The notes: generated from the sequence alone by a model not told the origin. A stretch of 64,000 bases of DNA from Zygaena filipendulae (GCA_907165275.2 OU015662.1:10423501-10487500); one strand, 5' to 3'. Numbered from the stretch's first letter, positions 1 through 11,437 are shown. Program-made: numbers and translations.

Positions 1-674
1 GATTGTGTGTAACATGACGATTGAATCGATCTCCTATTGTAAGATTGACATAAATGGAACAATAATTGATCCTACGTGGAATAGTAGTTAACAATGTGGT
101 TTTGTATAAGGGTACATATAATATGTATTATTAGATATCGGTACGTACTGTGCCCACTATAAATAATTTAGGTACATACATATCTACACGGTACCTCTAG
201 ACCGGTACTACTGTAGATCGCGTATAGATCGAGTAGGTACGTAGACATGTGTAATTGTTTTGTGTGTACTAAATATTTATAGCATACTTTTTTTACGTTA
301 GAACAATCATGAAAGTAAAACCTTTTTAGTACCGTTTTAGTACCTACTAGTAGTAGTAGTAGTAGGTACTAGCTGTTCTACAGACAGATTCACCCACGTC
401 AAATTCAGGATTCCCTCTTGAGCTCTTAGTATTCTATCTTCTATTCCAAGGCCTAAATTATCCGAAGGCTAAATATGACTAAGGCTAAATATGACGTATA
501 AAGATTATTGTGGCAACCATACGCCTGAAACCCGGAACTACCGCGGAAACCTTTGTTCCAGGATAAAAAAGTGTCCTATGTTTCTTACCAGGTTAAAACT
601 TTTCCATCAGAATTTTTTATTATCCTCTACGAATAAACAAACAAACTTTTCCTCTTTATGATAGGTATACTTAC

Positions 675-850
675 TAGGTGTTTCCCGCGGTTTCATCCGT
701 GGTAATTTCGGAGATCCGGGACAAAAAGTACCCTATGTCCTTCTCTGAACTCCTGACAACGTTTATGCAAAATTTCAAGATGATCCGTTTAGCCGTTTAG
801 GCGTGAAAGCGTAACAGACAAATAAACTCACTTTCGCATTTATAATATTA
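675..850 (+). repeat. Interspersed repeat family 1 copy
   Basis: The segment runs from CGCGGTTTCATCCG through a phrase about pairs of C and G, ACCCTATGTCCTTCTCTG and CTGACAACG, to a tail ending CATTTATAATATTAG. The same order of words recurs at 1884-2082, 40036-40225 and, reversed, at 1676-1816, 8334-8475, 40900-41020, 43137-43347 and 44046-44240. No coding capacity is seen. It is either a short SINE-like family or truncated 3' ends of a LINE. Confidence 0.65.
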
Positions 851-969
851 GCAAAGATTGTATGAGATATAATAGGTGAGATCTTTATAAGATACACAGG
901 AGTTTTTCGGCGGAAATCAAAGATGGCGGTTCGGTCATTTATTTTCATGTAGATAAAAAATGGTTATGG

Positions 970-1150
970 ATTTTGTTGTGTTGTAAGGTGCTGTATTGGA
1001 CAATAACTTTCACAGTGACGGTTTTTTATGTGCTCAGAAAGATATATGACATTTCGAGCTGATTTCTTCGGTTTCCTCCGAGAGCTCCGAGAAAGTTCTT
1101 GCAAGCTGTAGTATCGTGGCTTGCAATTTCAAACCGTACAACGAAGCATT
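970..1150 (+). repeat. Two-copy interspersed repeat
   Basis: This stretch shares long ordered matches with 49685-49790: GTGC(A/T)(A/G)TATTGGACAATAA, CAGTGA(C/T)GGTTTTT, AAGTTCTTGCAA and GCAATTTCAAACCGTACAACG. This copy is longer. The family is not recognised. Confidence 0.55.
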
Positions 1151-1675
1151 TTAATTTTTAATAGAAAATGCATTGATCTAGTTAATTTTACTTGAAACTG
1201 GCTAAATGCCATATATGTATATGCGAAAGTCCATAAAAAAGAAGAAAGATAAGAATAAGATGCACGGTTAGAAAAAAAATACGTCATATACTATAGAGTG
1301 ATTTGGACCGAATTAAAAAAAAAAACCTTGAAATCGCGGCTTACGAATTTTTCTTTATTAAAAAGTGTGCTCCTATTTATTGCTGTAAATATATATATAT
1401 TTATGCGTCTAAGTAGATCATCGACCAACGGCATCAGCATTCGAAGCGACTGGCTGGGTACCTTATGAATATTCCTTGTCAGTCTGCACTTAAGTAGGTA
1501 TAGGTACCCAGCTAGACCGTAACGTAACTTTCGCGTAACTTGGAAATTGCGTGAGCGCACTTAAAATTAATTCGTTTGCGCAATACGATTGTTTTATTGA
1601 CTATTTTTAAAGTATCTATCTATAAATTATTCATTGAATGTACAGTCAGGAAATAAGAAAAATGCTAACGTTTAT

Positions 1676-1816
1676 TTGTATGTTTGTTACGCTGTTACGC
1701 CTAAACGGCTCAACCGTTTATCAGGAAATCTTGCATAAACCTTGTCAAGGCTACAGAAAAGGACATAGGAAACTCTAAAGTTACCGCGGGTGAAACCGCG
1801 GGGAGCAGCTAGTAAT
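1676..1816 (-). repeat. Interspersed repeat family 1 copy
   Basis: Reverse-orientation copy of the family seen at 1884-2082. It runs from TTTGTTACGC through AACGGCTCAACCG to GGTGAAACCGCGGGGAGCAGCTAGTAA. Confidence 0.6.
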
Positions 1817-1883
1817 AATAATAATTAATAATAATACACATCAAACAATAATAACAACAAGTTAGAAATCTGAAATTATTATA

Positions 1884-2082
1884 CTAGCTGTGCCCTGCGG
1901 TTTCACCCGCGGTGATTTTGGAGTTCCCGCGGGAATTCCGGGAAAAAAGGACACTATGACCTTCTCTGTACCCCTGACAACGTGCATGCCAAATTTCATC
2001 CAAATCCGTTCAGCCTTTTTTGCGTGATTGAGTAACAAACATCCAAACATTCACACTTTCACATTTATAAAATTAGTAGGAT
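1884..2082 (+). repeat. Interspersed repeat family 1, near full copy
   Basis: Starts at CTAGCTGTGCCCTGCGGTTT and ends at CATTTATAAAATTAGTAGGA. It is very close to the copy at 40036-40225, which suggests a fairly recent spread. A 62-codon frame read across it from the opposite strand is treated as spurious. Confidence 0.7.
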
Positions 2083-3650
2083 GACCAGCATTTTTTTTTA
2101 ATAACTCGAGTTCCAGATGGAATTTCGAGAAAATCGAAACATGAGTATCTAAGTCAGACCCTTAGCTATACAACAAAAACCCACATTCAATTTGGTGCAG
2201 CAGTTTTTGCGTAGCACGAATACAAATATACAGACAGACAACAGACAGAATTTCTAAAAACGGCTTCTATATCACTCATAGAGTCGCCTAAATTTATTTT
2301 TTCCTAATTATCTCCCATGTACAGACATCGACCTGTTACAATTTTATTATATTATGTATGTATAGATTGCAATACCTAATGCACAATTACCATAAAAAAT
2401 GGTATTTACCCCATTATTCTTCTGTCGATTCCTTTTTTAAATTAAATATTATAGAAGTAACTTTATTTTTAAATACCTACCAGTTACGTAAAGTGCTCTA
2501 ACTTAAAAGTCCAAAACCGTCTAAATTTGTAATTGACATGGCATGGAATGCAGGAACAAAAAGTGAATCCATTGTTCTAGAAACCAGTGGCTGCATTCTA
2601 ATCGCCTCTGTGCTTACTATGTCGTATACATATATAAATAAATAATAACATAATAGGTATGTCACGCATCGCATTGGCAATAACTTTCACCCGCTCTGTT
2701 GAATTTTTAATCATACACGTTACATCGTTACACTAAGATCAGTCATAGAGTTAAAGTTTGTTTGTTTGGTTAATCTCTAGAACTACTGAACCAATTTAAA
2801 AAAATATTTCACAAAAAGGAAGCCATAAGTTATATTATCTGTGCCATAAGCCACATTATACACACATAGGTACGAGTATCTAGGTATATAGCTTATAAGT
2901 AGCTGTACTCAACACTTGACGACCCGATTGACGTAGTAGGTCACCATGCCACTTTTCACCCCTTTTAGGAACGAATTTTCAAAACTCCTTTCTTAGTGTA
3001 CCTACACTTACGTCACTTAAGGAATATTTGTGCAAAATTTTATAGTTCTAGACCCAGCAGTTTCAGCTGTGCGTTGATCGATCAGTCAGTAAGTTTCTGC
3101 TTTTATTTTTATTTAGATGATGATGCTAAATATAAAGACAATAGAATGTAGGTAGTTAGTTACACGCTACCGTCAATAAAGGAAACAGTTTGGTTTATTA
3201 AAATCAAACCTTATTGAGAGAGACACTAGAGTTATTTAGCGTCTTTCTCGCTCACATGTTTTCATAGTGGACAACTCCAAACATAGAAATTGGATAGGTA
3301 TAAGAAACAACTGGTTTCACGAGGTTTTTTTTAATGGAAATCTCAGCAGGTGTTTAAAAGGAGAGTTGACATCATCCATGTAAGAACGGGCGACACGACT
3401 GGTAAATAAAACAGGGTATCAGCCATCTGTATCTACCAATATTATTTAGTTATAGAAGTAAAATCGGTTTGTTACTCACTTCTCTGGAGCTATAATAAAA
3501 CAAAAACTATAAAAAAAATCCGCTTCACTATTCCTGAGTAGGTTAGGTACCTAATAAAGGCGTGTTTTTAATGCAATAACAAAAATTTCCGAAAATTCAC
3601 GTAAAGCCGCGGGCTCTGGCAACAATAAATTTTATATATATCATCTATAT

Positions 3651-3966
3651 GTATACGAGTAGAACCCGCGATTCTGTACATTGAATATTTTTATTTAAAA
3701 TTGAGAAGGGTGATAAAAGAAGAGTAACCAAGTCCAAAAAAAGTTTTTAAAATTCTTTTCTGTCTGTCTGTCTGCAGTCTGTCTGTTTGCGATAATCTCC
3801 GCATCTACTGAACCGATCGTCATGCGGTTTTCAAGGTAGATTAAGCTTAGCCTACATACTTATACTTACATAATTATAGGCTTTGTTTCATTGAAATCGG
3901 ATGTCGGGAAAAAAAGTTGTTGTATAAAACCTTTCATGCGGGTGAAACCGCGGGGCATAGCTAGTT
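3651..3966 (-). repeat. Interspersed repeat family 2 copy
   Basis: Contains GATTCTGTACATTGAATATT, a TCTG-rich stretch, GATAATCTCCGCATCTACTG, GTAGATTAAGCTTAGCC and a CCGCGGGGCATAGCTAG end. The same order is found at 61431-61715 and, inverted, at 44359-44693. It is non-coding and its class is unknown. Confidence 0.65.
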
Positions 3967-5833
3967 ATATAAATAAGGCTTATTTATCATACACGATTCT
4001 TTTTTTAAATTTTATTGTTTGCCACGTGTAAGTTGTAACACCTTCAGACAGAGATGATCAGATTACCTACTCATTTTAACATTGATCTTGCAACCTTACA
4101 ATTTCATGATACCACACCTTGATAGGTAAACGGGAGAAAAACAGTAACAATTAATGCTAAATAGGAAATTACGAGTATGTTATTACCATATTCTTGTGAT
4201 AATTTGGATGTTCTTTTAGCTGCTAATTGTAACTGAGCAGAGATCGGAATGTTGGAAAAGCAAAATTTATCACTCCAACGGTTTTGATAATTTACATACC
4301 TGTTATGGCACACAACTTTGGGATCCTCCTATAGTCGTAAAACAAATATCTTTGAAGTTAGCTACAATATTTCACCAACACACGCAGGGTGTACTTACCT
4401 ACCATAGTAGTGACTAGTGTCTATGTTTTTATCATATATGTAGGTTTTCGGGACATAACTATACCTTTTTAAAGAATATTCATTTTTAACCATTATCATC
4501 GGTTGTAGTTACATTTGAGGCCATTGGGGTGGAATAGAGATTGAAGATTAGTAGCCTGACCTTAAGTAGCAGATATTTGGGACTTAAAAAAAAAGAAAAA
4601 AGAGAAATACACTTAAAAAAATAGTTCACTTAATTTTTTCGGGCGGTTGAAGTTAATCTGCGACAGATATGAATAAGTGAAAATAAACAAGTTATTACAC
4701 GGAGCGGAAACTGATAGCACGTTTCCGTCACGCTTTTGTCACATACTTAGCTACGCGCGTGCGCCTAAAAGTGTTACTTCGTATACCTAGCTTAAAATGT
4801 GCATTAGCTTGGCATCCCCTTTTCTATCAACTGATAATATGATACTGCAGTGATACTACACAGACGTAATGTAATATGTACTGTTATTTTGGGCTATTAT
4901 TCAATTGATCTAGGTCCTTTGACCTTCGAGTTAAACCTTCGAGTAGTTATTTGAGATTACCGCCAACTTTTAAGTCTAGCGTATTAGAATAATATTTTAA
5001 AGCTGTCAAGAGAATTAATAGTTGTGAGATTGTTGCGCAAATAATCATTACTCATACTTAAACAGCGTGATTCACCTGCAATACGCGTAGGTACTAATAA
5101 CTAATTATGTTACGAGTATGTTACACAAACAAGCTTATTAGCGACTATTTGTTTTGCTTAAATCTTTTAAAAAATCACTTCACACACTTCAAAATCTTTC
5201 AATGTTTTTTTTTTACTGTCTCTGCTGCTGCAGATGGCAGCTGACTCAGCATATACTGAGGACGGGACTCCTCAGTTCCCAGCGTCCCAAAGTGCGGTGC
5301 AATGAAGTAGGAAAGTACATGATAATTTGTTCACAATATAATAGTAGATACCATACATACGTATATCACATACATAAATAGAATATAAATTAGATAAATA
5401 CCTACTATGATAATGCAGAGAAAAGCGGTGTAGTTAATAAAAAAAAATCACAAGAAAAGGCAACCCACACAACTATTTCTAGTTGGTTACCAACTTTGGT
5501 ATAGATTATATAACTGGTTCGTCCAAGGAGTGGCAAAGTTACCTTGGCTCACGTTTCAAATAAAATATGTAGTTTTCCAATGATATTTAAAACTTTAAGC
5601 TTTAATTCCAACAATAAATACCTATATAATATAATATAATATAAAATTAAGCGAATTAGACCGGTCTACACAGTCGAAAATATGGGTGTTTCCTTCATAC
5701 TTTATTGAAATATGACTTGTAAATGGTAAATGTATATAACATATGTACGAGTACATATTATTACTTATTGTGTCTTGTAGTACCTATTTTTTTAATTTAG
5801 GTACTCACCGAGAAATAACTTTAATTAAACGAG

Positions 5834-6156
5834 CAATGGGGATGTTGTCGACTTTTGAAAATCATAATTCTAATTATTCCGTCAGTTAGAAAATAAAAAA
5901 ACAATGGACACGTATTTTTTATTTTTTAAATAAATGAAAATATACAGAGATGAAGCGTTTAGGGTGGGGGCTCGTGACGTCACTAACCGCTATAAGCCAC
6001 CAATACAAACTGCCCCGGTTAATGACGTCACGGGAAATTTCAACTCAATGTATCGCCGTTATTTTTTGATTACATAAAAAAAGCGAAAATACGTGTCCAA
6101 TATTTTTTATTAATCTATAAGATGGACTAAAAAAAAATTTTGTCAACAAGCCCATT
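5834..6156 (-). repeat. MITE family A copy (GACGTCA-rich)
   Basis: A roughly 320-bp element with imperfect inverted ends (CAATGGGGATGTTG at the left, ...CAACAAGCCCATT at the right). Two GTGACGTCAC-like words lie inside, flanked by TTATCTCTGTATATTTT-type AT-rich arms. Other copies are at 8831-9157, 41711-42044 and 39363-39615, with a fragment at 40608-40733. No protein is encoded. Confidence 0.7.
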
Positions 6157-6799
6157 CTTGTATATAAACCTAATTAAATTCGTGTCGGTATCTCTAACGA
6201 TGTCGAAAGACAAATTTTGTTTTTTATAAGGTTTTGCTATGTATCTATTTTAGTAGGTAGTACAAAAAAGCAGTGTTCCATGACACAAGCTTCTTAGTAA
6301 CTAAACACCTGCAGTTGAAAACAAGATTTCAATAAATATAGTATCTCAAAAGTTCTTATCAGTTAAACTTTAATAAGTTTCTTATTTTAAAAGGGACTTC
6401 ATAAGTCTGACCTCACAAATGTTTTTCCTATTTGAAACATCAAAATAGCAAATACATGTGACAACAAAAGAAAATAATTTAAATATTCACCAACCTGTAT
6501 TTGTGTTTAATACCTTTCACTTTATCAGAAGGAAGTAACTATGCTAATCTATCTATATTCTATAGTCGACAGTCGGGATTAACATGGATATTCCGGCTTC
6601 GAGGACCATTAAACCTATTTCATCGTGGTCTAATCCTAGATTTCGAAGACTTCCATGTCATGAAATAAACATAAAAGTGTCTATTATCAAAACAATCGAT
6701 AATTATTATTAAATATCTCAATTATAACTCGCGCTTTATATGCCTAGCTCTCCCGCCCGGTTTCAACCGCGATAATTTCGGAGTTACCGCGAATTGTTT

Positions 6800-7010
6800 C
6801 ATGCAAAATTGGCCCCCCTTTTTCACGCCCTTAGTTAGGGGTAAAATTGCAGAAAATCCTTTCTTATCAGATGCCTAAGTCATTCAAAGAACACACCCTC
6901 CAAGTTTAGATCTCTGCGATCAGCGGTTAAGGTTGTGTGTTGATCTGTCAGTCAGTCATTCAGGACCTAGGACAAAGCATTTTATATGTCCCTATAGATT
7001 GAAGGGTAAG
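6800..7010 (+). repeat. Interspersed repeat family 3 copy
   Basis: Shares AAAGAACACACCCTCCAAGT, CGATCAGCGGTT and CATTCAGGAC with 26265-26445. A more distant match lies near 2929-3100. Unclassified and non-coding. Confidence 0.55.
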
Positions 7011-7143
7011 CAGAGTAACTTGAAAGCAATACTCCTACCTTTACCTTCCATATACAATTTTAGGTACCTATGTATATGGGTTTGAACAAATATTTCGATG
7101 CTCGGTTTTCGATAAACAAGTCAGCTGCGACTGTCCAAACTAC

Positions 7144-7275
7144 AGGGGCTTTGAGCTGGTTGTAACAGAGGTTCAATACGGTCAAGTTGTTGCAGTTTTG
7201 GAGCGCACCCTCCTCGATATTGGCCAGCTGGTTGTGGGATATGTTCACTGCGGCCTGATATAGGTCCGTGAAGGT
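7144..7275 (-). CDS. Orphan exon of a leucine-rich-repeat protein (partial)
   Basis: On the minus strand a 132-nt block with no stop (44 codons, phase 0 at both ends) encodes just under two leucine-rich repeats. The repeats carry the pattern LxxLNLxxNQL and a preceding NISHNQLxxIxxGAL. A CAG acceptor lies directly upstream (7276-7278) and a GTAGTT donor directly downstream (7141-7143 on the reverse strand). LRR exons of this kind occur in insect cell-surface and adhesion receptors, but the particular protein cannot be named from one exon. No partner exon was found nearby. If the gene continues upstream on this strand, the Polinton at 9318-26167 would lie inside one of its introns. It could also be a decayed or retained fragment. 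Confidence 0.55.
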
Positions 7276-8333
7276 CTGTTATATTGCTTACACACGGACA
7301 TCTATACAGTAAAATTTTACGAGTATTATCTAACACTTTTCTTGTCGTGCGAAATACATTTAAAATTAGGAATTACAACGAAAAACCAAAAAATTACAAG
7401 TCATCAAAATTACATACTATTTATAACTTTCAATTATTTATTTTATGCCAAGTTACTTGACTATTTCATGAATAACTTTACAACAAGTACAAGGTTACAC
7501 GTAGGTTAATAATTCTGTTGTAATGGTTTACGAAACAAAATAAATGTATCCAATTTGAGGACATGTTTTTGGATTGAAAAAGTTTTTTTTATACATTTGT
7601 TTTATTACGTCCGGACACACATGTGTTGTTGTTACAATGCAACATAATTAATTCTTCGAAATCAAATTATAAATAGAAATACTAGTTTAAGATTTCGGAT
7701 TTGGCAATGTTTGTAACAGTTGCAGTATAAGTATTTATTAGTGGACCGTAAAGTGAAAATTTTAGGGAAATGCTATGCTAAAACGAAAAGTCATATATTG
7801 CTAGTCCTTTTGTTTTTTTTTTCTTTCTGTACCACCTAGGCATAGCTTTCACTTAGAACTAGAAAATTATTTGCGAATACAAGCGACGCGAATTCGACGA
7901 ACGTGCCTCCGGCGACTTAATTAATTTGTTATTGTTTAAAAGTTAAAAGTTAACAATAACCGATGGTTAAAAGGTCACTTTTGAATATGTAAATGTGGTA
8001 ACTTACGACGCTTGAGGAATTCGGGTCAATTTTGGAACAGCTGTTGCGAGCCGGATCACCTACCGTCCAGTGAAATTGAGGCTTCACACCTCTCAAGCCT
8101 TTTGTAGTCCTACCTAGTTTTGAGTTAAGTAGGTACCCGCTTATCCGAGCTTGGTGGATATTTGGTGTGCGTACACGCGAATCGAGTCTTGTTTACTATA
8201 GGTACGAAAGTTAATATTTGTTTCCCGCATTCCCGATCCTTAATTTCAAGTTTTTGGATTGTGTCATTGTCGAATTAAAAGGGAGTAATGGATATCAATG
8301 TCGCGTAGATTCAATGTTTATCCTTAAATGCGA

Positions 8334-8475
8334 AAGTGAGTTTGTTTGTTTGTTACGCTTACTCCGCTTAATGGCTGAACCGATCGTCACGAAATTTTGC
8401 ATAGACGTTGTCACGTGTACTACATCGAACATTTTATATTTTATCCCAGAATTCCCGTGGGAACTCCGACGTTAA
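8334..8475 (-). repeat. Interspersed repeat family 1 copy
   Basis: Runs from AAAGTGAGTTTGTTTGTTTG through GGCTGAACCGATCGTCA to AGAATTCCCGTGGGAACTCCG. It accounts for an 85-codon open frame across it, which is therefore not annotated as a gene. Confidence 0.6.
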
Positions 8476-8830
8476 TTTGACTGTACGCAATTTTATTTTT
8501 AACTAATCATCAAATTAACCGTTGAACACCAAAATTTCCTGTATAAGATAATACAATATATTTTAATATAATAATATGATGACATAACCAACCAATGAGA
8601 TCACCTAATGTGTTTTTTTCTATTAAATGGCAAACTCACCAATACGGGGCCTTATAAATTATTGTGAAATGTCAAAAACAAACTATAAATAGATGCAAGA
8701 AACTTTTGTTTGGTAACTTACTAGGTATATGGTATGAACTACATACATAATAGGTAGGAACCTCCTAAATTAGAATTTGATTTCAGTAAGTGCGTACTTA
8801 CTACTCGTAATCCCCATAAGTTCAGCAAGG

Positions 8831-9157
8831 CAATGGGCATGTTAACAATTTTTTTTTAGTCCGTCTTGTAGATTATTAAAAAATATTGGACAGGTATTTT
8901 TCTTTTTTTACGTAATTAAAAAATAACGGCGACATATTGAGTTGAAATTTCGCGTGACGTCACTATTCTGACAGTATGTATGGCAGTTTTAGCGGTTAGT
9001 GACGTCACGACCCCCTCACCCTAAACTTTAATGCGCTTTATCTCTGTATATTTTAATTTATTTGAAAAAGCAAAAAATACTTGTCTTTTGTTTTTTTTAT
9101 TTTCTAACGGACGGACAAATTAGAATTTTGATTTTCAAAAGTAGTCCACATCCCCAT
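8831..9157 (+). repeat. MITE family A copy (GACGTCA-rich)
   Basis: Begins CAATGGGCATGTT and ends CATCCCCATT, with paired GTGACGTCA words inside. It is the inverted counterpart of 5834-6156 and lies 155 bp left of the Polinton target duplication. Confidence 0.7.
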
Positions 9158-9311
9158 TATGTAATTTTTGTTGCTATTATATTTCAATTGCAATTGGAAA
9201 AATAACGTTTTTGTGATTAATTAATCATATTTAGGCAGCTTCAACTTTTGAAGTACTTATGTTTTCTTTTTTTTTATTACTAGAAAAATTATAGAAATAA
9301 AAGTTACATAA

Positions 9312-9317
9312 TAGCCC
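9312..9317. repeat. Left target-site duplication TAGCCC
   Basis: Six bases, TAGCCC, directly precede the left terminal repeat. The same six directly follow the right terminal repeat at 26168-26173. A 6-bp duplication is the known signature of Polinton integration by a retroviral-type integrase. Confidence 0.92.
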
Positions 9318-9455
9318 AGTAGGTATATATTGTATGTTCTGGACCACTTCGTTCTTTCGCAATGAGCGAGCACGTGCTCGCTCGCGAAATCACTCCGATG
9401 GTCCAGACCATACAATATATACCAATCAAAATGATTCACTTGTCGGATCGATCAT
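9318..9455 (+). repeat. Left terminal inverted repeat of the Polinton
   Basis: 138 bp, identical by eye to the reverse complement of 26030-26167. It begins AGTAGGTATATATTG; a 5' AG is usual for Polintons. The repeat folds on itself: the arm at 9322-9347 is nearly complementary to 9398-9423, with a perfect 20-bp palindrome centred on CACGTG at 9364-9383 in the loop region. Such a fold-back end could serve protein-primed replication or integrase binding (inference). Confidence 0.92.
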
Positions 9456-9600
9456 GCAAAAACAATTATCGCTCGCGAAATCACTCCGATGGTCCAGACC
9501 ATACAATATATACCAATCAAAATGATTCACTTGTCGGATCGATCATGCAAAAACAATTATCGCTCGCAAAATCATTCCAGTGGTCCAGGCCCTGGACCAC
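9379..9600 (+). repeat. 91-bp tandem repeat starting inside the left TIR
   Basis: The word CGCTCGCGAAATCACTCCG recurs at 9379, 9470 and, with changes, 9561. The spacing is 91 bp and the two first units are almost identical. The first unit overlaps the TIR and the later ones lie inside the element. The right end lacks this extension, so the array is asymmetric. It encodes nothing credible; open frames across it are repeat artefacts. Confidence 0.8.
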
Positions 9601-9779
9601 ACAATCAAAAAGATCTTCATTTGTCAGATGTCAGATCAATTACAAAAGATTTATCTGTGGAATGATAATACAGCGAAATCCATACCATGAAACGATCAGA
9701 CGTCTGGTAGTTCTCATGTTTTGACTTAAAAATAAATGTAACTAACGAAATACCACACTACTGACTTGACACGTGCATC

Positions 9780-10478
9780 ATGAAGTTTGTTAAACAGTCA
9801 CAATCGTTAAATATTGATAATGTTTTTGTCGAAGTAAAAAATACCATGTCACGTCATGGAAGTCTTCTACCTAGCACTGTACGATGCATCATTTGTGGAC
9901 CGTCGAGCTGTGGGAAAACAAATTTGATGATTGGACTACTTTTGCACGAAAACGGGTTACATTATCGAAATGTGTATGTTTATTCTAAAACATTACAACA
10001 ACCAAAATATGTGTTTTTAGAAAAGGTTTTGGAACGAGTTCCAAATGTTTTATTTGAAAAGTATCGTGATAAAGATGAAGTTTTAAGTCTACAAGATGCT
10101 AAACCCTACTCCGTGATTGTATTTGACGACGTTGCATGTGAAAATCAAAATAACATACGAGATTACTTTGCAATGGGCAGACACAAATATATTGATTGTT
10201 TTTATCTCAACCAAACATATAGTAAAATCCCTAAACAGTTAGTGAGAGATAACGCGAATTTAATTATACTTTTTAAACAAGATGAAACCAATATGAAACA
10301 TGTTTATGATGAGCACGTTAATACAGACATGACGTGGGGTCAATTTCGCGAAATGTGTTCAAAGATTTGGATGAGTCCTTACAACTATTTGGTTATAAAC
10401 AAGGATTGTACTAAAAATAATGGTTGCTATAGAAACAAATTAGACACTTTTGTGGTGTTCGACCAACAAAGAACATAA
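9780..10478 (+). CDS. ATP: Polinton A32-like genome-packaging ATPase
   Basis: A 232-aa protein of the FtsK/HerA superfamily, the class that pumps viral DNA into capsids in Polintons, poxviruses and other large DNA viruses. A Walker A motif GPSSCGKT lies at residues 40-47, and a Walker B strand with paired acidic residues (VIVFDD) at 112-117. The length is typical for Polinton ATPases. It is the first gene inside the left end, 325 bp from the TIR. The start is the first ATG of the frame, right after a stop-free leader. It would act in the nucleus or at the assembling capsid. No TATA-initiator pair like those of later genes is visible upstream. The frame is intact. Confidence 0.92.
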   Translation: MKFVKQSQSLNIDNVFVEVKNTMSRHGSLLPSTVRCIICGPSSCGKTNLMIGLLLHENGLHYRNVYVYSKTLQQPKYVFLEKVLERVPNVLFEKYRDKDEVLSLQDAKPYSVIVFDDVACENQNNIRDYFAMGRHKYIDCFYLNQTYSKIPKQLVRDNANLIILFKQDETNMKHVYDEHVNTDMTWGQFREMCSKIWMSPYNYLVINKDCTKNNGCYRNKLDTFVVFDQQRT

Positions 10479-10486
10479 ATAATACC

Positions 10487-10521
10487 TTTAAATAGAGGAA
10501 CGCATGTTTTAAACTTCATTC
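10487..10521 (+). promoter_or_regulatory. TATA plus initiator upstream of the 291-aa gene
   Basis: TTTAAATA at 10487-10494 is followed by an arthropod-type initiator TCATTC at 10516-10521. The presumed +1 A at 10518 lies 31 bp from the first TATA base. The resulting leader to the ATG at 10562 would be 44 nt. Confidence 0.5.
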
Positions 10522-10561
10522 ATTATCGGATGCTAAATCATTAACGACTCGTCCGGTTATA

Positions 10562-11437
10562 ATGGAAAAATCATTAAAAAGACGAATTGTTGATGCTGCA
10601 GAAGCAGTTAAGAAAAAGGTGCGAAAAATGAGAAATGTCGAAATTGAAAATAAACGTGCATTGGAAACCGTGTTCAAGCCGGTCACAGAACCTCTTGCTC
10701 AATTTACGAAAGCTAATGAAAAAGCAACAAAACAAAAGCTGATTGAAAAATCTGAAGGCGACACCAACCATAACACCGGTACTGTTAAAGACACCAAGGA
10801 TGAGAGCAGTGATAATTATTATACAGATAATTCAGAATCTGATTTAGACACAGACCCCTCAGTTTCATCCGTTATTGATACAACTCTCGATGATAAAAAT
10901 ACCTCGTCATGGTCTGTGTCTTCAGAGGCGTTAGATGATGTTGTATTTGGTGTTAGATCAGAAAAAGGAAAACTTATGTTAGGTTCATCTCCTATAACGA
11001 TCGGTGATCGATTTATATCTGTAGCTGGACATAAGTACGCTACCACTCTTGGCTTAAAACAATTGTTGCTTAAAAAAGATATCGATTTAAAATTAATTAC
11101 GGATAGCGACTTGAAAAATTACAAAACTATGTTAATGAACACAAACGCTCACCGTCGAGATTACGATGCAAAAAAACCCATCAAAAGTAATAAAGGACAA
11201 AAATACGTACAAATCATTAGACCTCTGTTTAATATAAAACAAACGAAAGGAGAAGGCTTACCGTCAATGAAAAAAATACGAAAAGATGTCGACTTAGTAT
11301 ACTGGGACGATCCTAATGAATTGGTGGAACGATTAAAACTATTGATAGCATCACGAGAAGCTGGTAACACCGGACTTGACAATGAAATCATTTCTATCAT
11401 AGAAGAATTGCGTGAAAGTGGACTCATTAATGCCTAA
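10562..11437 (+). CDS. Conserved Polinton protein of unknown function (DUF8207-like C-terminal half)
   Basis: 291 aa. The N-terminal third is lysine-rich with a long charged helix. Residues about 60-115 are acidic and serine-rich, probably disordered. From about residue 125 a compact domain follows with GDRF, YATTLGLKQLL, LKNYKTMLMNTNAHRRDYD and a K-G-K/Q-Y segment. I recognise that domain as recurring in invertebrate Polinton proteins; the DUF8207 label is from memory and was not searched. The role is unknown; placement between the ATPase and structural genes suggests a virion or assembly function. An AATAAA overlaps its stop codon, and a TATA-initiator pair precedes it. Confidence 0.75.
   Translation: MEKSLKRRIVDAAEAVKKKVRKMRNVEIENKRALETVFKPVTEPLAQFTKANEKATKQKLIEKSEGDTNHNTGTVKDTKDESSDNYYTDNSESDLDTDPSVSSVIDTTLDDKNTSSWSVSSEALDDVVFGVRSEKGKLMLGSSPITIGDRFISVAGHKYATTLGLKQLLLKKDIDLKLITDSDLKNYKTMLMNTNAHRRDYDAKKPIKSNKGQKYVQIIRPLFNIKQTKGEGLPSMKKIRKDVDLVYWDDPNELVERLKLLIASREAGNTGLDNEIISIIEELRESGLINA

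Larger units (their letters stand above)
1..7143. other. Gene-poor host DNA, repeat-rich
   Basis: No coding exon can be supported here. Open frames are short, lack recognisable motifs and often lie in interspersed repeats. The stretch holds several copies of lepidopteran-style short repeats, listed separately, and AT-rich filler. It may be intergenic, or the downstream part of an intron of the minus-strand gene that owns the LRR exon at 7144-7275. Confidence 0.6.
7276..9311. other. Non-coding host DNA left of the Polinton
   Basis: No exon is supported. It contains a reversed family 1 repeat at 8334-8475 and a family A MITE at 8831-9157. The rest is AT-rich sequence without recognisable motifs. 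Confidence 0.55.

Noticed and set aside
8218..8475. 85-codon + frame
   Set aside because: Its second half is an interspersed repeat copy found at many other sites.
9379..9600. CRISPR-like spaced repeats
   Set aside because: Units are contiguous 91-bp tandems without distinct spacers, in a eukaryotic element.
9362..9724. 120-codon and 63-codon + frames at the left Polinton end
   Set aside because: They lie in the TIR and the 91-bp tandem repeat. The repeated peptide is a by-product of the DNA repeat and starts at no credible promoter.
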